From: Methylohalobius sp964654415
GTDB taxonomy: Bacteria; Pseudomonadota; Gammaproteobacteria; Methylococcales; Methylothermaceae
DNA: 64,000 bases
Assembly (NCBI GenBank): GCA_964654415.1
Contig: CAZZIP010000006.1
Coordinates: forward strand, 79,229 to 143,228
Direction of reading: 5' to 3'
The notes under the pieces were generated by a model that worked only from the letters and a program-made list of their open reading frames with translations, had not been told where the DNA came from and did not search any database. Position numbers and translations under genes: made by a program. Of this stretch, positions 25,927 through 34,676 are shown piece by piece. Positions within the stretch are counted from its first letter, which is position 1. The number at the start of each line of letters is the position of its first letter.

Positions 25927-27246
25927 ATGATGAGTCAAGCTGCAACCCATTTGAAACTCACCCGGGATTACAAGGTCGCCGACCTTTCCTTGGCTGAGTG
26001 GGGGCGCAAGGAGATCCGTATCGCCGAGACTGAGATGCCGGGTCTGATGGCGCTTCGCGAGGAGTATCGCGCGCAAAAGCCTTTGCAAGGGGCGCGCATC
26101 GCCGGTTGCCTGCACATGACCATCCAGACCGCAGTGCTGATCGAGACCCTGGTGGAGCTAGGCGCCCAAGTGCGCTGGTCTTCCTGCAATATTTTCTCGA
26201 CTCAGGATCACGCGGCAGCGGCGATCGCCGCTGCCGGCATTCCGGTGTTCGCTTGGAAAGGGGAAACCGAGCAGGAATACTGGTGGTGTATCGAACAGAC
26301 GATCTTCGGCCCCGATGGTTGGCGTCCGAACATGCTGCTCGATGACGGCGGCGATCTGACCAAGGTGATGCACGAGAAATATCCCAACCTTCTCAAAGAC
26401 GTGCGAGGGGTATCGGAGGAAACTACCACGGGCGTCCAGCGGCTCTATGAGATGATGAACGAAGGCAAACTCTTATGTCCGGCGTTCAACGTTAACGACT
26501 CGGTGACCAAGTCTAAGTTCGACAATTTGTACGGCTGCCGCGAATCCCTGCTCGACGGACTAAAGCGCGCCACCGACGTGATGATCGCCGGCAAGATCGC
26601 GGTGGTATTGGGCTACGGCAACGTCGGCAAGGGCTGTGCCCAATCCCTGCGCGCCCAGGGGGCGAAAGTGTGGGTGACCGAGGTCGATCCGATCTGTGCG
26701 CTGCAGGCGGCGATGGAGGGTTACCCCGTGGTGACCATGGAGGAGGCAGCTCCTGTCGCCGACATTTTCGTCACCGCCACCGGCAACTACCACGTGATTA
26801 CTCACGAGCACATGCGGGCGATGAAGCACAACGCCATCGTCTGCAACATCGGCCATTTCGACGACGAGATCGACGTGGCCTCCTTGCGCCAGTATCCTTG
26901 GGAAAACATCAAGCCACAGGTCGATCAAGTCATCTTTCCCGACGGCAAGAGGATTATCTTATTGGCAGAAGGGCGGCTGGTGAATCTGGGGTGTGCGACT
27001 GGCCATCCGAGCTTTGTGATGTCCAATTCTTTTTGCAACCAAGTACTGGCTCAGATCGAGCTGTGGACCAATCCTGGCAAATACGAGAACAAGGTGTACG
27101 TGCTGCCCAAGCACCTCGATGAAAAAGTCGCGCGCCTGCACCTGGACAAGCTGGGAATCAAACTCACCCGTCTGACCCAGGCCCAGGCGGCTTACATCGG
27201 AGTACCGGTGGAGGGACCATACAAGCCGGACCATTATCGTTACTGA
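25927..27246 (+). CDS. ahcY: S-adenosylhomocysteine hydrolase
   Basis: A 439-residue enzyme that splits SAH into homocysteine and adenosine, clearing the product of SAM-dependent methylation. Seen: SSCNIFSTQDHAAAAIA, the NAD-binding GYGNVGKGCAQSLR, CNIGHFDDEIDV, and the C-terminal GPYKPDHYRY that completes the NAD site of the partner subunit. A TAGGAGG ribosome site precedes two adjacent ATGs (25927, 25930). It is followed by metF after one base. Confidence 0.98.
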   Translation: MMSQAATHLKLTRDYKVADLSLAEWGRKEIRIAETEMPGLMALREEYRAQKPLQGARIAGCLHMTIQTAVLIETLVELGAQVRWSSCNIFSTQDHAAAAIAAAGIPVFAWKGETEQEYWWCIEQTIFGPDGWRPNMLLDDGGDLTKVMHEKYPNLLKDVRGVSEETTTGVQRLYEMMNEGKLLCPAFNVNDSVTKSKFDNLYGCRESLLDGLKRATDVMIAGKIAVVLGYGNVGKGCAQSLRAQGAKVWVTEVDPICALQAAMEGYPVVTMEEAAPVADIFVTATGNYHVITHEHMRAMKHNAIVCNIGHFDDEIDVASLRQYPWENIKPQVDQVIFPDGKRIILLAEGRLVNLGCATGHPSFVMSNSFCNQVLAQIELWTNPGKYENKVYVLPKHLDEKVARLHLDKLGIKLTRLTQAQAAYIGVPVEGPYKPDHYRY

Positions 27247-27247
27247 A

Positions 27248-28084
27248 ATGGCAGTTTCTCTCAGCTTCGAGTTCTTCCCGCCGCGCACTCAGCAACTTGC
27301 TGCCCAGCTGCGTGAAGCCTATCTTGTGCTCGCCCGCCTAAAACCGGATTATTTTTCGGTCACTTATGGGGCGGGGGGAACAACGCGCCTCAATACTTTC
27401 GAGACGGTATTGGAAATCCGGCGCGAGACCGGCTGCGAGGTGGCCCCGCATCTGTCCTGCATCGGCTCTACCCGGGAGGAGATCCGCCAGATCCTCCAAA
27501 GCTACTGCGCGCACGGCATCCGCAGGCTCGTAGCGCTGCGCGGGGATCCGCCTTCGGGGATGCACACCGATGGCGATTTTCGCTACGCCGAGGAGTTGGT
27601 GCGGTTTATCCGCGCTGACACCGGGGATTATTTTTACATTGAGGTGGCGGCCTATCCTGAGGTTCACCCGCAGGCCCCAAGCTACTGCGCCGATCTTAAA
27701 CACTTCAAACACAAGCTGGAGGCCGGCGCCAATGCGGCGATTACCCAGTATTTCTATAACGCCGATGCTTATTTTTATTTCCTCGAAAGCTGCCAGCGTG
27801 AGGGAATCGACGTCCCGATCGTTCCGGGGATCATGCCGATCACCAACTACGGCCAACTGGCTCGTTTTTCGGAGCGGTGCGGGGCCGATATTCCCCGCTG
27901 GATGCGCAAGCGGCTGGAAGCTTTTGGCGACGATCTGGAATCAATCCGGGCCTTCGGCATTGAAGTGGTGACCGGGATGTGCCAAAAGCTCCTGGCAGGG
28001 GGGGCGCCTGGACTACATTTTTACACCATGAACCGGGCTGAGCCGACCTTGACCATTTGCCGTAATCTCGGATTGCTCCCATAG
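27248..28084 (+). CDS. metF: Methylenetetrahydrofolate reductase
   Basis: A 278-residue FAD enzyme reducing 5,10-methylene-THF to 5-methyl-THF for methionine synthesis. Family segments: SFEFFPPRT (active-site Glu region), FSVTYGAGGTTR, LRGDPPSG, and the C-terminal APGLHFYTMNRAEPT. It is a little shorter than E. coli MetF (296) at the N terminus. It starts one base after the ahcY stop and completes the methyl-cycle set. Confidence 0.96.
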   Translation: MAVSLSFEFFPPRTQQLAAQLREAYLVLARLKPDYFSVTYGAGGTTRLNTFETVLEIRRETGCEVAPHLSCIGSTREEIRQILQSYCAHGIRRLVALRGDPPSGMHTDGDFRYAEELVRFIRADTGDYFYIEVAAYPEVHPQAPSYCADLKHFKHKLEAGANAAITQYFYNADAYFYFLESCQREGIDVPIVPGIMPITNYGQLARFSERCGADIPRWMRKRLEAFGDDLESIRAFGIEVVTGMCQKLLAGGAPGLHFYTMNRAEPTLTICRNLGLLP

Positions 28085-28091
28085 CATTGCA

Positions 28092-28814
28092 TTGCGCGTT
28101 TCTAGGCTGTATCTTCCCCAAGCATTCCAAACCGGAGCCGAACTCGTCCTCACTGGGGAGCGGGCCCATTACGTGCTCGCCGTGCTCAGGCTTAAGGCGG
28201 GAGACCCTCTGACCGTGTTCGATGGCCGGGGAGGAGAGTATCGGGCTGAGTTGATCGCCGCCGACCGTCGCCAGGCACGCCTCAAAATCGGCAGCTTCAA
28301 GGTGCGTGAAGCCGAATCACCCTTGCGCATTCACTTAGGGCTGGCGATTGCCAAGGGCGAGCGGATGGATTGGAGCGTGCAAAAGGCCACCGAACTTGGC
28401 GTCCATGCGATCGCGCCACTGACTACCGAACGCTGTAACGTCCGCCTAGGTGACAAAGCAGCGCACAAACGCACGCATTGGCAAAAAATCGCCATCGCCG
28501 CTTGTGAGCAATGCGGGCGCAACAAGATTCCCGAAATTCTCCTGCCGCAGGCCCTCGATCAATGGTTGGATACCCGAGGGAAAGGTGTGCTGCTTGACCC
28601 CGAGGGAATTCCTTTTCCCGCTTTAACTCAGCCCGGCGATGAGCTGACCTTGCTGCTCGGCCCAGAAGGGGGATTGAGCCATGCCGAACGCCAGTGTGCT
28701 TTGGCCTCAGGCTTCGTACCGGCGAGCTTGGGGCCGCGGATCTTGAGGGTGGAGACGGCCGTGGTGACGGCTTTGAGCATTGCCCAGGCGCTGTGGGGGG
28801 ATGTCCGGGGTTAA
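28092..28814 (+). CDS. rsmE: 16S rRNA m3U1498 methyltransferase RsmE
   Basis: A 240-residue SPOUT-family methyltransferase that methylates U1498 of 16S rRNA using SAM. The trefoil-knot SAM site is seen in LLLGPEGGLSHAE and LGPRILRVETAVVTALSIAQ; the N-terminal PUA-like domain has HYVLAVLRLKAGD and FDGRGGEY. The start is a TTG at 28092, 7 bases after metF; no ATG fits the family N terminus RVSRLYLP. Confidence 0.94.
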   Translation: MRVSRLYLPQAFQTGAELVLTGERAHYVLAVLRLKAGDPLTVFDGRGGEYRAELIAADRRQARLKIGSFKVREAESPLRIHLGLAIAKGERMDWSVQKATELGVHAIAPLTTERCNVRLGDKAAHKRTHWQKIAIAACEQCGRNKIPEILLPQALDQWLDTRGKGVLLDPEGIPFPALTQPGDELTLLLGPEGGLSHAERQCALASGFVPASLGPRILRVETAVVTALSIAQALWGDVRG

Positions 28815-28842
28815 TCCTAGTTTTGTTTTAATGAGGTAATGT

Positions 28843-30108
28843 ATGCGCATTTACAATTTGTTCCCCTTGCTTGTGGGGCCTTTCTCGGCCTGGCGACCCC
28901 ACCTAGAGCGGGCGGCAAGTCTCGGATTCAACTGGATTTTCGTCAATCCGATCCAGCAGCCTGGCCGTTCAGGCAGCCTGTATTCGATCAAGGATTACTT
29001 CAAGATCAATCCGGTTTTCGTCGATCCCAAGTCGACTAAATCGCCCGAAGACCAAGTCCGCGAGACGGTCGCATTCGCAGAAAGTCTTGGACTTAAGATG
29101 ATGCAGGACTTGGTGGTCAACCATTGCGCCTACGATTCGCCGTTGGTGAAACAGCATCCGCAATGGTTCGTCAAGGAAAAGGGGCGCATCGCCCATCCAT
29201 TCTGTCTCCACGACGGCCAGAAAGTCGTCTGGCGCGATCTGGCCAGCTTCGACCATCGCCGTACGGTCGATCCGGAGGGCTTGTATCAATACAGCCGCGC
29301 CGTAGTCGAGCATTTGATTGCGCTTGGATTTAAAGGGTTTCGCTGCGACGCCGCTTATCAGGTCCCGAGCCAGTTCTGGCGGCGGTTGATCGAGGAGACA
29401 AAACGCGCCCATCCCGAAGTGATCTTCGTTGCCGAGACGTTGGGTTGCAGTGTCGATCAAACCCGGGAGGCGGCGGGGGCAGGTTTCGACTATATCTTCA
29501 ACAGTGCTAAGTGGTGGGATTTCGAAAGCCCTTGGTTGTTGGAGCAGTACAATCTGACCCGCGATCTGGTTCCCTCGATCGCTTTTCCGGAAAGCCACGA
29601 CACGCCTAGGCTGTTTGCCGAATGTCAGCACAACGTGGACGCGCTAAAACAGCGATACCTGTTTGCGGCGCTGTTTTCTGCTGGGGTGATGATGCCCATC
29701 GGCTACGAATTCGGGTTTCAAAAGCCCCTGCACGTGGTCAAGACCACGCCTGCGGACTGGGAAGAAACCGGGGTTGATATCTGCGAGTTTATCCTTAAAG
29801 TCAACCGCATCAAGAGCCAGTATCGGGTATTTCAGGAAGAGAGCGTCACCGAAGTACTGGATCATTCGAATCGCGCTGTGTTATTCATGTGGAAAGCGGC
29901 CTCTCGCAATCATCAGGAGGCGCTGATTATCCTCAACAAGAATAGTTGGGGGCGTGAGCAGTTTTATATCGATGACCTTTATCGATATATCCAAACTTCC
30001 CCCCCGCTCGTAGACGTCTCTCCGCAGTGGCCACAGGAGTATTTGCCTACCCCTTTTCACTTTGAACTGACCCCAGGCATGGGACGGGTATTGGTGGCCG
30101 GTGTTTAA
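28843..30108 (+). CDS. GH13 family alpha-glucan enzyme (amylase/GlgE-like)
   Basis: A 421-residue TIM-barrel glycosidase/transglycosidase of family GH13. All four conserved regions are intact: DLVVNH (89-94), GFRCDAA with nucleophile Asp169, FVAETLG with acid Glu198, and ESHDTPR with Asp253. No signal peptide, so it acts in the cytoplasm. The protein is short for an amylase and shares the look of maltosyltransferase-like GH13 enzymes, but the exact reaction cannot be told. It sits 54 bases before glgA in the same direction, so a role in making or trimming glycogen is likely. Confidence 0.82.
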   Translation: MRIYNLFPLLVGPFSAWRPHLERAASLGFNWIFVNPIQQPGRSGSLYSIKDYFKINPVFVDPKSTKSPEDQVRETVAFAESLGLKMMQDLVVNHCAYDSPLVKQHPQWFVKEKGRIAHPFCLHDGQKVVWRDLASFDHRRTVDPEGLYQYSRAVVEHLIALGFKGFRCDAAYQVPSQFWRRLIEETKRAHPEVIFVAETLGCSVDQTREAAGAGFDYIFNSAKWWDFESPWLLEQYNLTRDLVPSIAFPESHDTPRLFAECQHNVDALKQRYLFAALFSAGVMMPIGYEFGFQKPLHVVKTTPADWEETGVDICEFILKVNRIKSQYRVFQEESVTEVLDHSNRAVLFMWKAASRNHQEALIILNKNSWGREQFYIDDLYRYIQTSPPLVDVSPQWPQEYLPTPFHFELTPGMGRVLVAGV

Positions 30109-30162
30109 AAACCAGGCGGATGACTTAAACTGTGCAAGTTGGAATCTTACTCAGGCTAACCG

Positions 30163-32088
30163 ATGACGAAAAAGACCCCGCCTCGCAATCCAGAGCAAAC
30201 CAAGGACAAAGCCTTGCCGAGCAATGATCCCCTTAAGACCAGCGGGGACGATGGCAAGACCGAAGCGGCAAAACCGCCCATACAGACTGAACCAAGCGGA
30301 TCGTCCGCAAAGCCGGCTGAAGCGGCCGAGAAACGGCCAACGAGCGCCATAAAAGTTGAAAAAGCCCAGACAGAACAAGCGAAAACCCTACAGGTAGAAA
30401 AGCCGCAGCCTGCGGCCAAGCCGGCCAAAGCGGACGAACTTGAATCTAAGTCGGAAATTTCTGAGCCGGCCGCCAAGGCGTTGCCTGAACCGGCGGTTGA
30501 GCCTGTTACCGAAACGGTAGCCGAGCCTAAGCCGCAGGTTGAGATCGCCGACGCTGTGCCCCCCCAGCTGGCACCGGAACCGCCTGTACAAGCTCCTGTT
30601 TATACCATTCCGTCGATGTTTATCGTGCAAGTTGCCCCTGAACTCGCCTGGGTCGCCAAGGTCGGGGGGTTGGCGGACGTGGTGTTCGGTTTGAGCAATG
30701 AGCTCGAGATCCGCGGCAACCACGTCGAGATCATCCTACCCAAATACGATTGCATGCGCTACGACCACATCTTCGGCCTGACCGAGGTCTACAAGGACTT
30801 GTGGGTGCCCTGGTATGGGGGAGCCATCCATTGCAGCGTCTATTTCGGCTTCGTCCACGGGCGTAAGTGTTTCTTCATCGATGCGCACTCCCAGGACAAT
30901 TTCTTCAACCGGGGGTGTATTTATGGCTTCAACGACGACATCATGCGGTTTGCCTTTTTCTCCCGCGCAGCCATGGAGTTTCTATGGAAATCCGGCAAAC
31001 ACCCGGAAATCATCCACTGCCACGACTGGCAGACCGCGCTGGTGCCGGTGTTTCTTTATGAAATCTATAAATATTTGGGCATGACCCACCCGCGGGTCTG
31101 CTATACCATCCACAACTTCAAACACCAGGGGGTGACCGGAGCGGAAGTCTTGTATGCTACCGGCCTCAACCGACCCGAATATTACTTTCACTACGACCGC
31201 CTCCGGGACAATTGGAATCCCCACGCCTTAAATCTCATGAAAGGTGGGATCGTGTATTCCAACTTTGTTACCACGGTTTCGCCGCACTATGCCATGGAGG
31301 CCAAGGACAAGGGACAAGGATTCGGTCTGGAACCCACTCTGCATATCCATCACATGAAATACGGCGGGGTGATAAACGGGATCGATTACAATGTTTGGAA
31401 TCCGGAGATCGACCGCTATATTCCGTTCCAGTACGGCCTTGCCAACTTGGACGACAAGTACAAAAACAAGAAGGCGCTGCGCAGCCGCTTTCTGCTCGCC
31501 GACAACGAAAAGCCGATCGTCGCCTTCATCGGGCGCCTGGACCCGCAAAAAGGCTTGGAGCTCATCCGCCATGCTATCTTTTACACCTTGCATCGGGGTG
31601 GCCAGTTCGTCCTCTTAGGTTCCAGCCCGGATGGACAGATCAACGGCTATTTCTGGGGGTTGAAGCACCAACTCAACGACAACCCCGACTGTCATCTCGA
31701 GATCGGTTTCAGCGAGGAGCTGTCCCATCTGATCTACGCCGGAGCGGATATGATCGTCGTGCCGAGCCGCTTCGAGCCTTGCGGACTAACCCAGCTCATC
31801 GCCATGCGCTATGGCACCATCCCGATCGTGCGCGAGATCGGCGGGCTTGCCGATACCGTCCACGACAAGGATTTTTCTCCCAGACCCTTGCACGAACGCA
31901 ACGGCTATGTGTTCCGGGATTACGATTATCCAGGCTTGGAATCGGCCCTTGGCCGAGCGATCAGCTGTTACTACGACTATCCGCAGAACTTTCGGGAGCT
32001 TATGAAAAACGCGATGCGTTACGATTACTCCTGGAAGAATCCAGGGCAGGATTACCTGAACATTTATGATTACATTCGGGAGAAGTAA
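30163..32088 (+). CDS. glgA: Glycogen synthase (GT5) with long N-terminal disordered extension
   Basis: A 641-residue protein. Residues about 151-641 are a complete ADP-glucose-type glycogen synthase: KVGGLADV (Lys166), HCHDWQTALVPVF, the GRLDPQKGLELI block, and PSRFEPCGLTQLIAMRYG with the catalytic Glu. The first 150 residues are a low-complexity tail rich in Lys, Pro, Ala and Glu (many KP, EP and AE steps) with no counterpart in the E. coli enzyme (477 aa). The tail may bind a partner or surface; this is inference. It follows the GH13 gene. Confidence 0.9.
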   Translation: MTKKTPPRNPEQTKDKALPSNDPLKTSGDDGKTEAAKPPIQTEPSGSSAKPAEAAEKRPTSAIKVEKAQTEQAKTLQVEKPQPAAKPAKADELESKSEISEPAAKALPEPAVEPVTETVAEPKPQVEIADAVPPQLAPEPPVQAPVYTIPSMFIVQVAPELAWVAKVGGLADVVFGLSNELEIRGNHVEIILPKYDCMRYDHIFGLTEVYKDLWVPWYGGAIHCSVYFGFVHGRKCFFIDAHSQDNFFNRGCIYGFNDDIMRFAFFSRAAMEFLWKSGKHPEIIHCHDWQTALVPVFLYEIYKYLGMTHPRVCYTIHNFKHQGVTGAEVLYATGLNRPEYYFHYDRLRDNWNPHALNLMKGGIVYSNFVTTVSPHYAMEAKDKGQGFGLEPTLHIHHMKYGGVINGIDYNVWNPEIDRYIPFQYGLANLDDKYKNKKALRSRFLLADNEKPIVAFIGRLDPQKGLELIRHAIFYTLHRGGQFVLLGSSPDGQINGYFWGLKHQLNDNPDCHLEIGFSEELSHLIYAGADMIVVPSRFEPCGLTQLIAMRYGTIPIVREIGGLADTVHDKDFSPRPLHERNGYVFRDYDYPGLESALGRAISCYYDYPQNFRELMKNAMRYDYSWKNPGQDYLNIYDYIREK

Positions 32089-32096
32089 CCCAAGAA

Positions 32097-32582
32097 ATGA
32101 TGGAGCAACTTGCTTTCCGAGTCGGTGCCGCCTTAAAGCATCGCGGTTGGTCACTGGTTACCGCCGAGTCTTGCACTGGCGGCTGGATCGCCAAGTGCAT
32201 CACGGATGTAGCAGGCAGTTCGGCCTGGTTCGACCGCGGGTTTATCACTTACAGCAACGCCGCCAAAATGGAGATGCTCGGGGTCTTGGCCGAGACCTTG
32301 AACCGGCATGGTGCGGTGAGCGAAGCGGCGGTGCAGGAGATGGCCCAAGGCGCGTTGGCGCGCAGCCGGGCGCAGGTGGCGGTAGCGGTGAGCGGGATTG
32401 CAGGTCCTACCGGGGGAACGCCGGACAAGCCGGTCGGGTTGGTGTGGCTGGCCTGGCAGGTTAAAGGTCAACCTTGTCGCACCAGGCAGGTTCGGTTTGT
32501 CGGGGATCGGGAGAGCGTGCGTCGTCAAGCCGTGCAGGCGGCTTTAGAGGGGGTTTTGGATGTCTGCGGCCGAGCCAGTTAA
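32097..32582 (+). CDS. pncC: Nicotinamide-nucleotide amidase (CinA C-terminal family)
   Basis: A 161-residue stand-alone CinA C-terminal domain that deamidates NMN to nicotinate mononucleotide in pyridine nucleotide salvage. It has the family motifs TAESCTGGWIAKCITDVAGSS (first 20 shown in part), VAVAVSGIAGPTGGTPDKPVG and the late RVQAALEG-like helix. It overlaps thpR by 23 bases, and the usual gammaproteobacterial order pncC-recA is kept with thpR in between. Confidence 0.95.
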   Translation: MMEQLAFRVGAALKHRGWSLVTAESCTGGWIAKCITDVAGSSAWFDRGFITYSNAAKMEMLGVLAETLNRHGAVSEAAVQEMAQGALARSRAQVAVAVSGIAGPTGGTPDKPVGLVWLAWQVKGQPCRTRQVRFVGDRESVRRQAVQAALEGVLDVCGRAS

Positions 32583-33099
32583 AAAACGATTGTTTTTCGC
32601 CCTGTGGCCAGATGACGGAGTGTTGGAGAGGCTGGCCAGAGTGCGTAAGGAGCTTGGTCTGAACGAGGGCAAGTCGGTCGATTGCAACAAATTCCACATT
32701 ACTTTGCTGTTTCTGGGCGAAGTTCCCGAGGACAAAATCGAGGACCTCAAGGCGCTAGCGGAGAAACTCCCGCTGGCGCCCTGCGAGCTGACGTTAGACC
32801 GGTTGGAACATTGGGTGCGTCCGGCCGTCTTATGTTTAACCGCAAGCCATCCCCCCCAACCTCTGACAAGGCTGGTAGAGGAACTGCGGCAGGGAGCGTG
32901 CAAGCTCGGTTTTGCGCCGGAGAGACGTCCTTTCCGCCCGCATCTGACTCTAGCGCGCAAGGTGCGCAGGCGGGTAGCAAACCGGCAGATCGAGCCACTG
33001 GCTTGGCCGGTGCGCGAGTTCACCTTGGTGGAATCGGAGCTCGACTCGCAAGGGTCTCGCTATACCGTGCTCGACCGTTGGCCGAAAGCCGGCCGGTAG
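32560..33099 (+). CDS. thpR: RNA 2',3'-cyclic phosphodiesterase (2H family)
   Basis: A 179-residue member of the 2H/LigT family with both HxT motifs: FHITLLFLG (about residue 46) and FRPHLTLAR (about residue 128). These enzymes act on 2',3'-cyclic phosphate RNA ends; the in vivo role is unclear. The N terminus KKRLFFALWPDD is typical. It starts inside the end of pncC. Confidence 0.92.
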   Translation: MSAAEPVKKRLFFALWPDDGVLERLARVRKELGLNEGKSVDCNKFHITLLFLGEVPEDKIEDLKALAEKLPLAPCELTLDRLEHWVRPAVLCLTASHPPQPLTRLVEELRQGACKLGFAPERRPFRPHLTLARKVRRRVANRQIEPLAWPVREFTLVESELDSQGSRYTVLDRWPKAGR

Positions 33100-33177
33100 C
33101 GGAGGGTTGGCACAAGCTACGCCATGGCGTTGAAATTGTGCAATAATTTATATATTTGACGACTCGAGTAGCAGATC

Positions 33178-34218
33178 ATGTTGGACGAAAACAAGCGCAA
33201 GGCGCTCAGTGCGGCGCTGTTGCAGATCGAGAAACAATACGGCAAGGGCACGGTGATGCGCCTGGGCGATGTCGGTTTGGTACGCGAAATCGAAGCCATC
33301 CCCAGCGGCTCTTTGAGCTTGGACGTGGCCCTAGGGATAGGAGGCTTACCGCGAGGGCGAATCGTCGAGATCTATGGTCCCGAGTCCTCGGGTAAGACCA
33401 CTCTGGCGCTGTCCACCATTGCCCAAGCGCAGAATCGAGGAGGTGTGGCGGCGTTCGTGGACGCCGAGCACGCACTGGATCCCGCCTATGCTCAGCGCCT
33501 GGGCGTCAACCTGGACGACCTTCTGATCTCCCAGCCGGACACCGGCGAACAGGCCTTGGAAATCGTCGATATGCTGGTGCGTTCCGGGGCGGTGGATGTG
33601 ATCGTGGTGGACTCGGTGGCAGCGCTGACCCCCAAGGCCGAGATCGAGGGCGAGATGGGCGATGCCCACGTGGGGCTTCAGGCCAGGCTAATGTCCCAGG
33701 CACTGAGGAAGTTGACCGCCAACATCAAACGTTCCAACACCCTGGTGATCTTTATCAATCAAATCCGGATGAAGATCGGGGTGATGTTCGGCAACCCGGA
33801 GACCACCACCGGCGGCAATGCGCTGAAGTTCTATGCTTCGGTACGGCTCGACATCCGCCGTACGGGGGCGATCAAGAAAGGCGAGGAAGTCATTGGCAAC
33901 GATACCAGTGTCAAGGTGGTTAAGAACAAGGTGGCGCCGCCGTTCAAAACCGCCAGCTTTGAGATCCTCTACAACGAGGGGATTTCCAAGGAGGGAGAGT
34001 TGATTGATCTCGGAGTCGAGCACGACTTAGTCCAGAAATCCGGTGCTTGGTACAGCATCGGCCAGGAGCGTATCGGTCAAGGCAAAGACAATGCTCGCCA
34101 ATATTTGAAGGAGCACCCGGAAGTCGCGCGCGGGTTGGAGCAGAAAATCCGGGAAAAGATCTTCGGCCCGGCCCTGGCCGAGGCCCAACCTGCCGCTGAA
34201 GCCCCGCTGGAGGAGTAA
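33178..34218 (+). CDS. recA: Recombinase A
   Basis: A 346-residue RecA, the strand-exchange protein and SOS co-protease. Walker A GPESSGKT (67-74), the ATP-binding LIVVDSVAAL segment, loop regions GEMGDAHVGLQARLMSQALRKL (family signature) and TGGNALKFYASVRLDIRR are all present, with an acidic C-terminal tail. I see no canonical CTGT-N8-ACAG LexA box in the 78 bases upstream. recX and alaS follow. Confidence 0.99.
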   Translation: MLDENKRKALSAALLQIEKQYGKGTVMRLGDVGLVREIEAIPSGSLSLDVALGIGGLPRGRIVEIYGPESSGKTTLALSTIAQAQNRGGVAAFVDAEHALDPAYAQRLGVNLDDLLISQPDTGEQALEIVDMLVRSGAVDVIVVDSVAALTPKAEIEGEMGDAHVGLQARLMSQALRKLTANIKRSNTLVIFINQIRMKIGVMFGNPETTTGGNALKFYASVRLDIRRTGAIKKGEEVIGNDTSVKVVKNKVAPPFKTASFEILYNEGISKEGELIDLGVEHDLVQKSGAWYSIGQERIGQGKDNARQYLKEHPEVARGLEQKIREKIFGPALAEAQPAAEAPLEE

Positions 34219-34265
34219 ACGAGCTGAGTGAGACGGACGATCGGGCTAAAATAAAAAACCTTGCC

Positions 34266-34676
34266 TTGAAACTTCTGACGCGACGCGAGCACAGCGCGCG
34301 TGAACTGCTGTGGAAACTGCGCAGGCGGGGAATCACCGAGGATCTTGCGGCTCAGGTCGTCGCTGAGATCCAAGCGGTCGGCTGGCAAGACGAACGCCGG
34401 TTTGTGGAGAGTTTCATTCGAACGCGCCACGAGCGCGGTATGGGTCCTGTGCGAATCCGGTTTGAGCTAAAAGCAAAGGGAATCGACGATGGTTTGATCG
34501 AGCAGGTCTTGAACGCGCTGGCCATCGATTGGCAGCAGGCCGCTCGCGAGGTTTATCGGCGTAAGTACGGGAACCGGCCGATCCAAACCGCAAGTGAGTA
34601 CGGCAAGCGCTACCGTTTCTTGGCTCAGCGTGGTTTCGAGACAGAGCACATCCGCACCTTGTTGGGAAAGGCATGA
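34266..34676 (+). CDS. recX: RecA regulator RecX
   Basis: A 136-residue (as annotated) helical protein that limits RecA filaments, with three-helix repeats: LLTRREHSARELLWKLRRRGI, YIxE-like WQDERRFVESFIRTRHERGMGPVRI and the C-terminal RYRFLAQRGFETEHI. The annotated TTG at 34266 has no ribosome site; the frame is open upstream and a CTG at 34224 lies 8 bases after GGAGGAG, giving 151 residues closer to the family N terminus. It overlaps alaS by 4 bases. Confidence 0.88.
   Translation: MKLLTRREHSARELLWKLRRRGITEDLAAQVVAEIQAVGWQDERRFVESFIRTRHERGMGPVRIRFELKAKGIDDGLIEQVLNALAIDWQQAAREVYRRKYGNRPIQTASEYGKRYRFLAQRGFETEHIRTLLGKA

Noticed and set aside
33100..33177. LexA box before recA
   Set aside because: No CTGT-N8-ACAG match in the intergenic region; SOS control cannot be claimed from this window.
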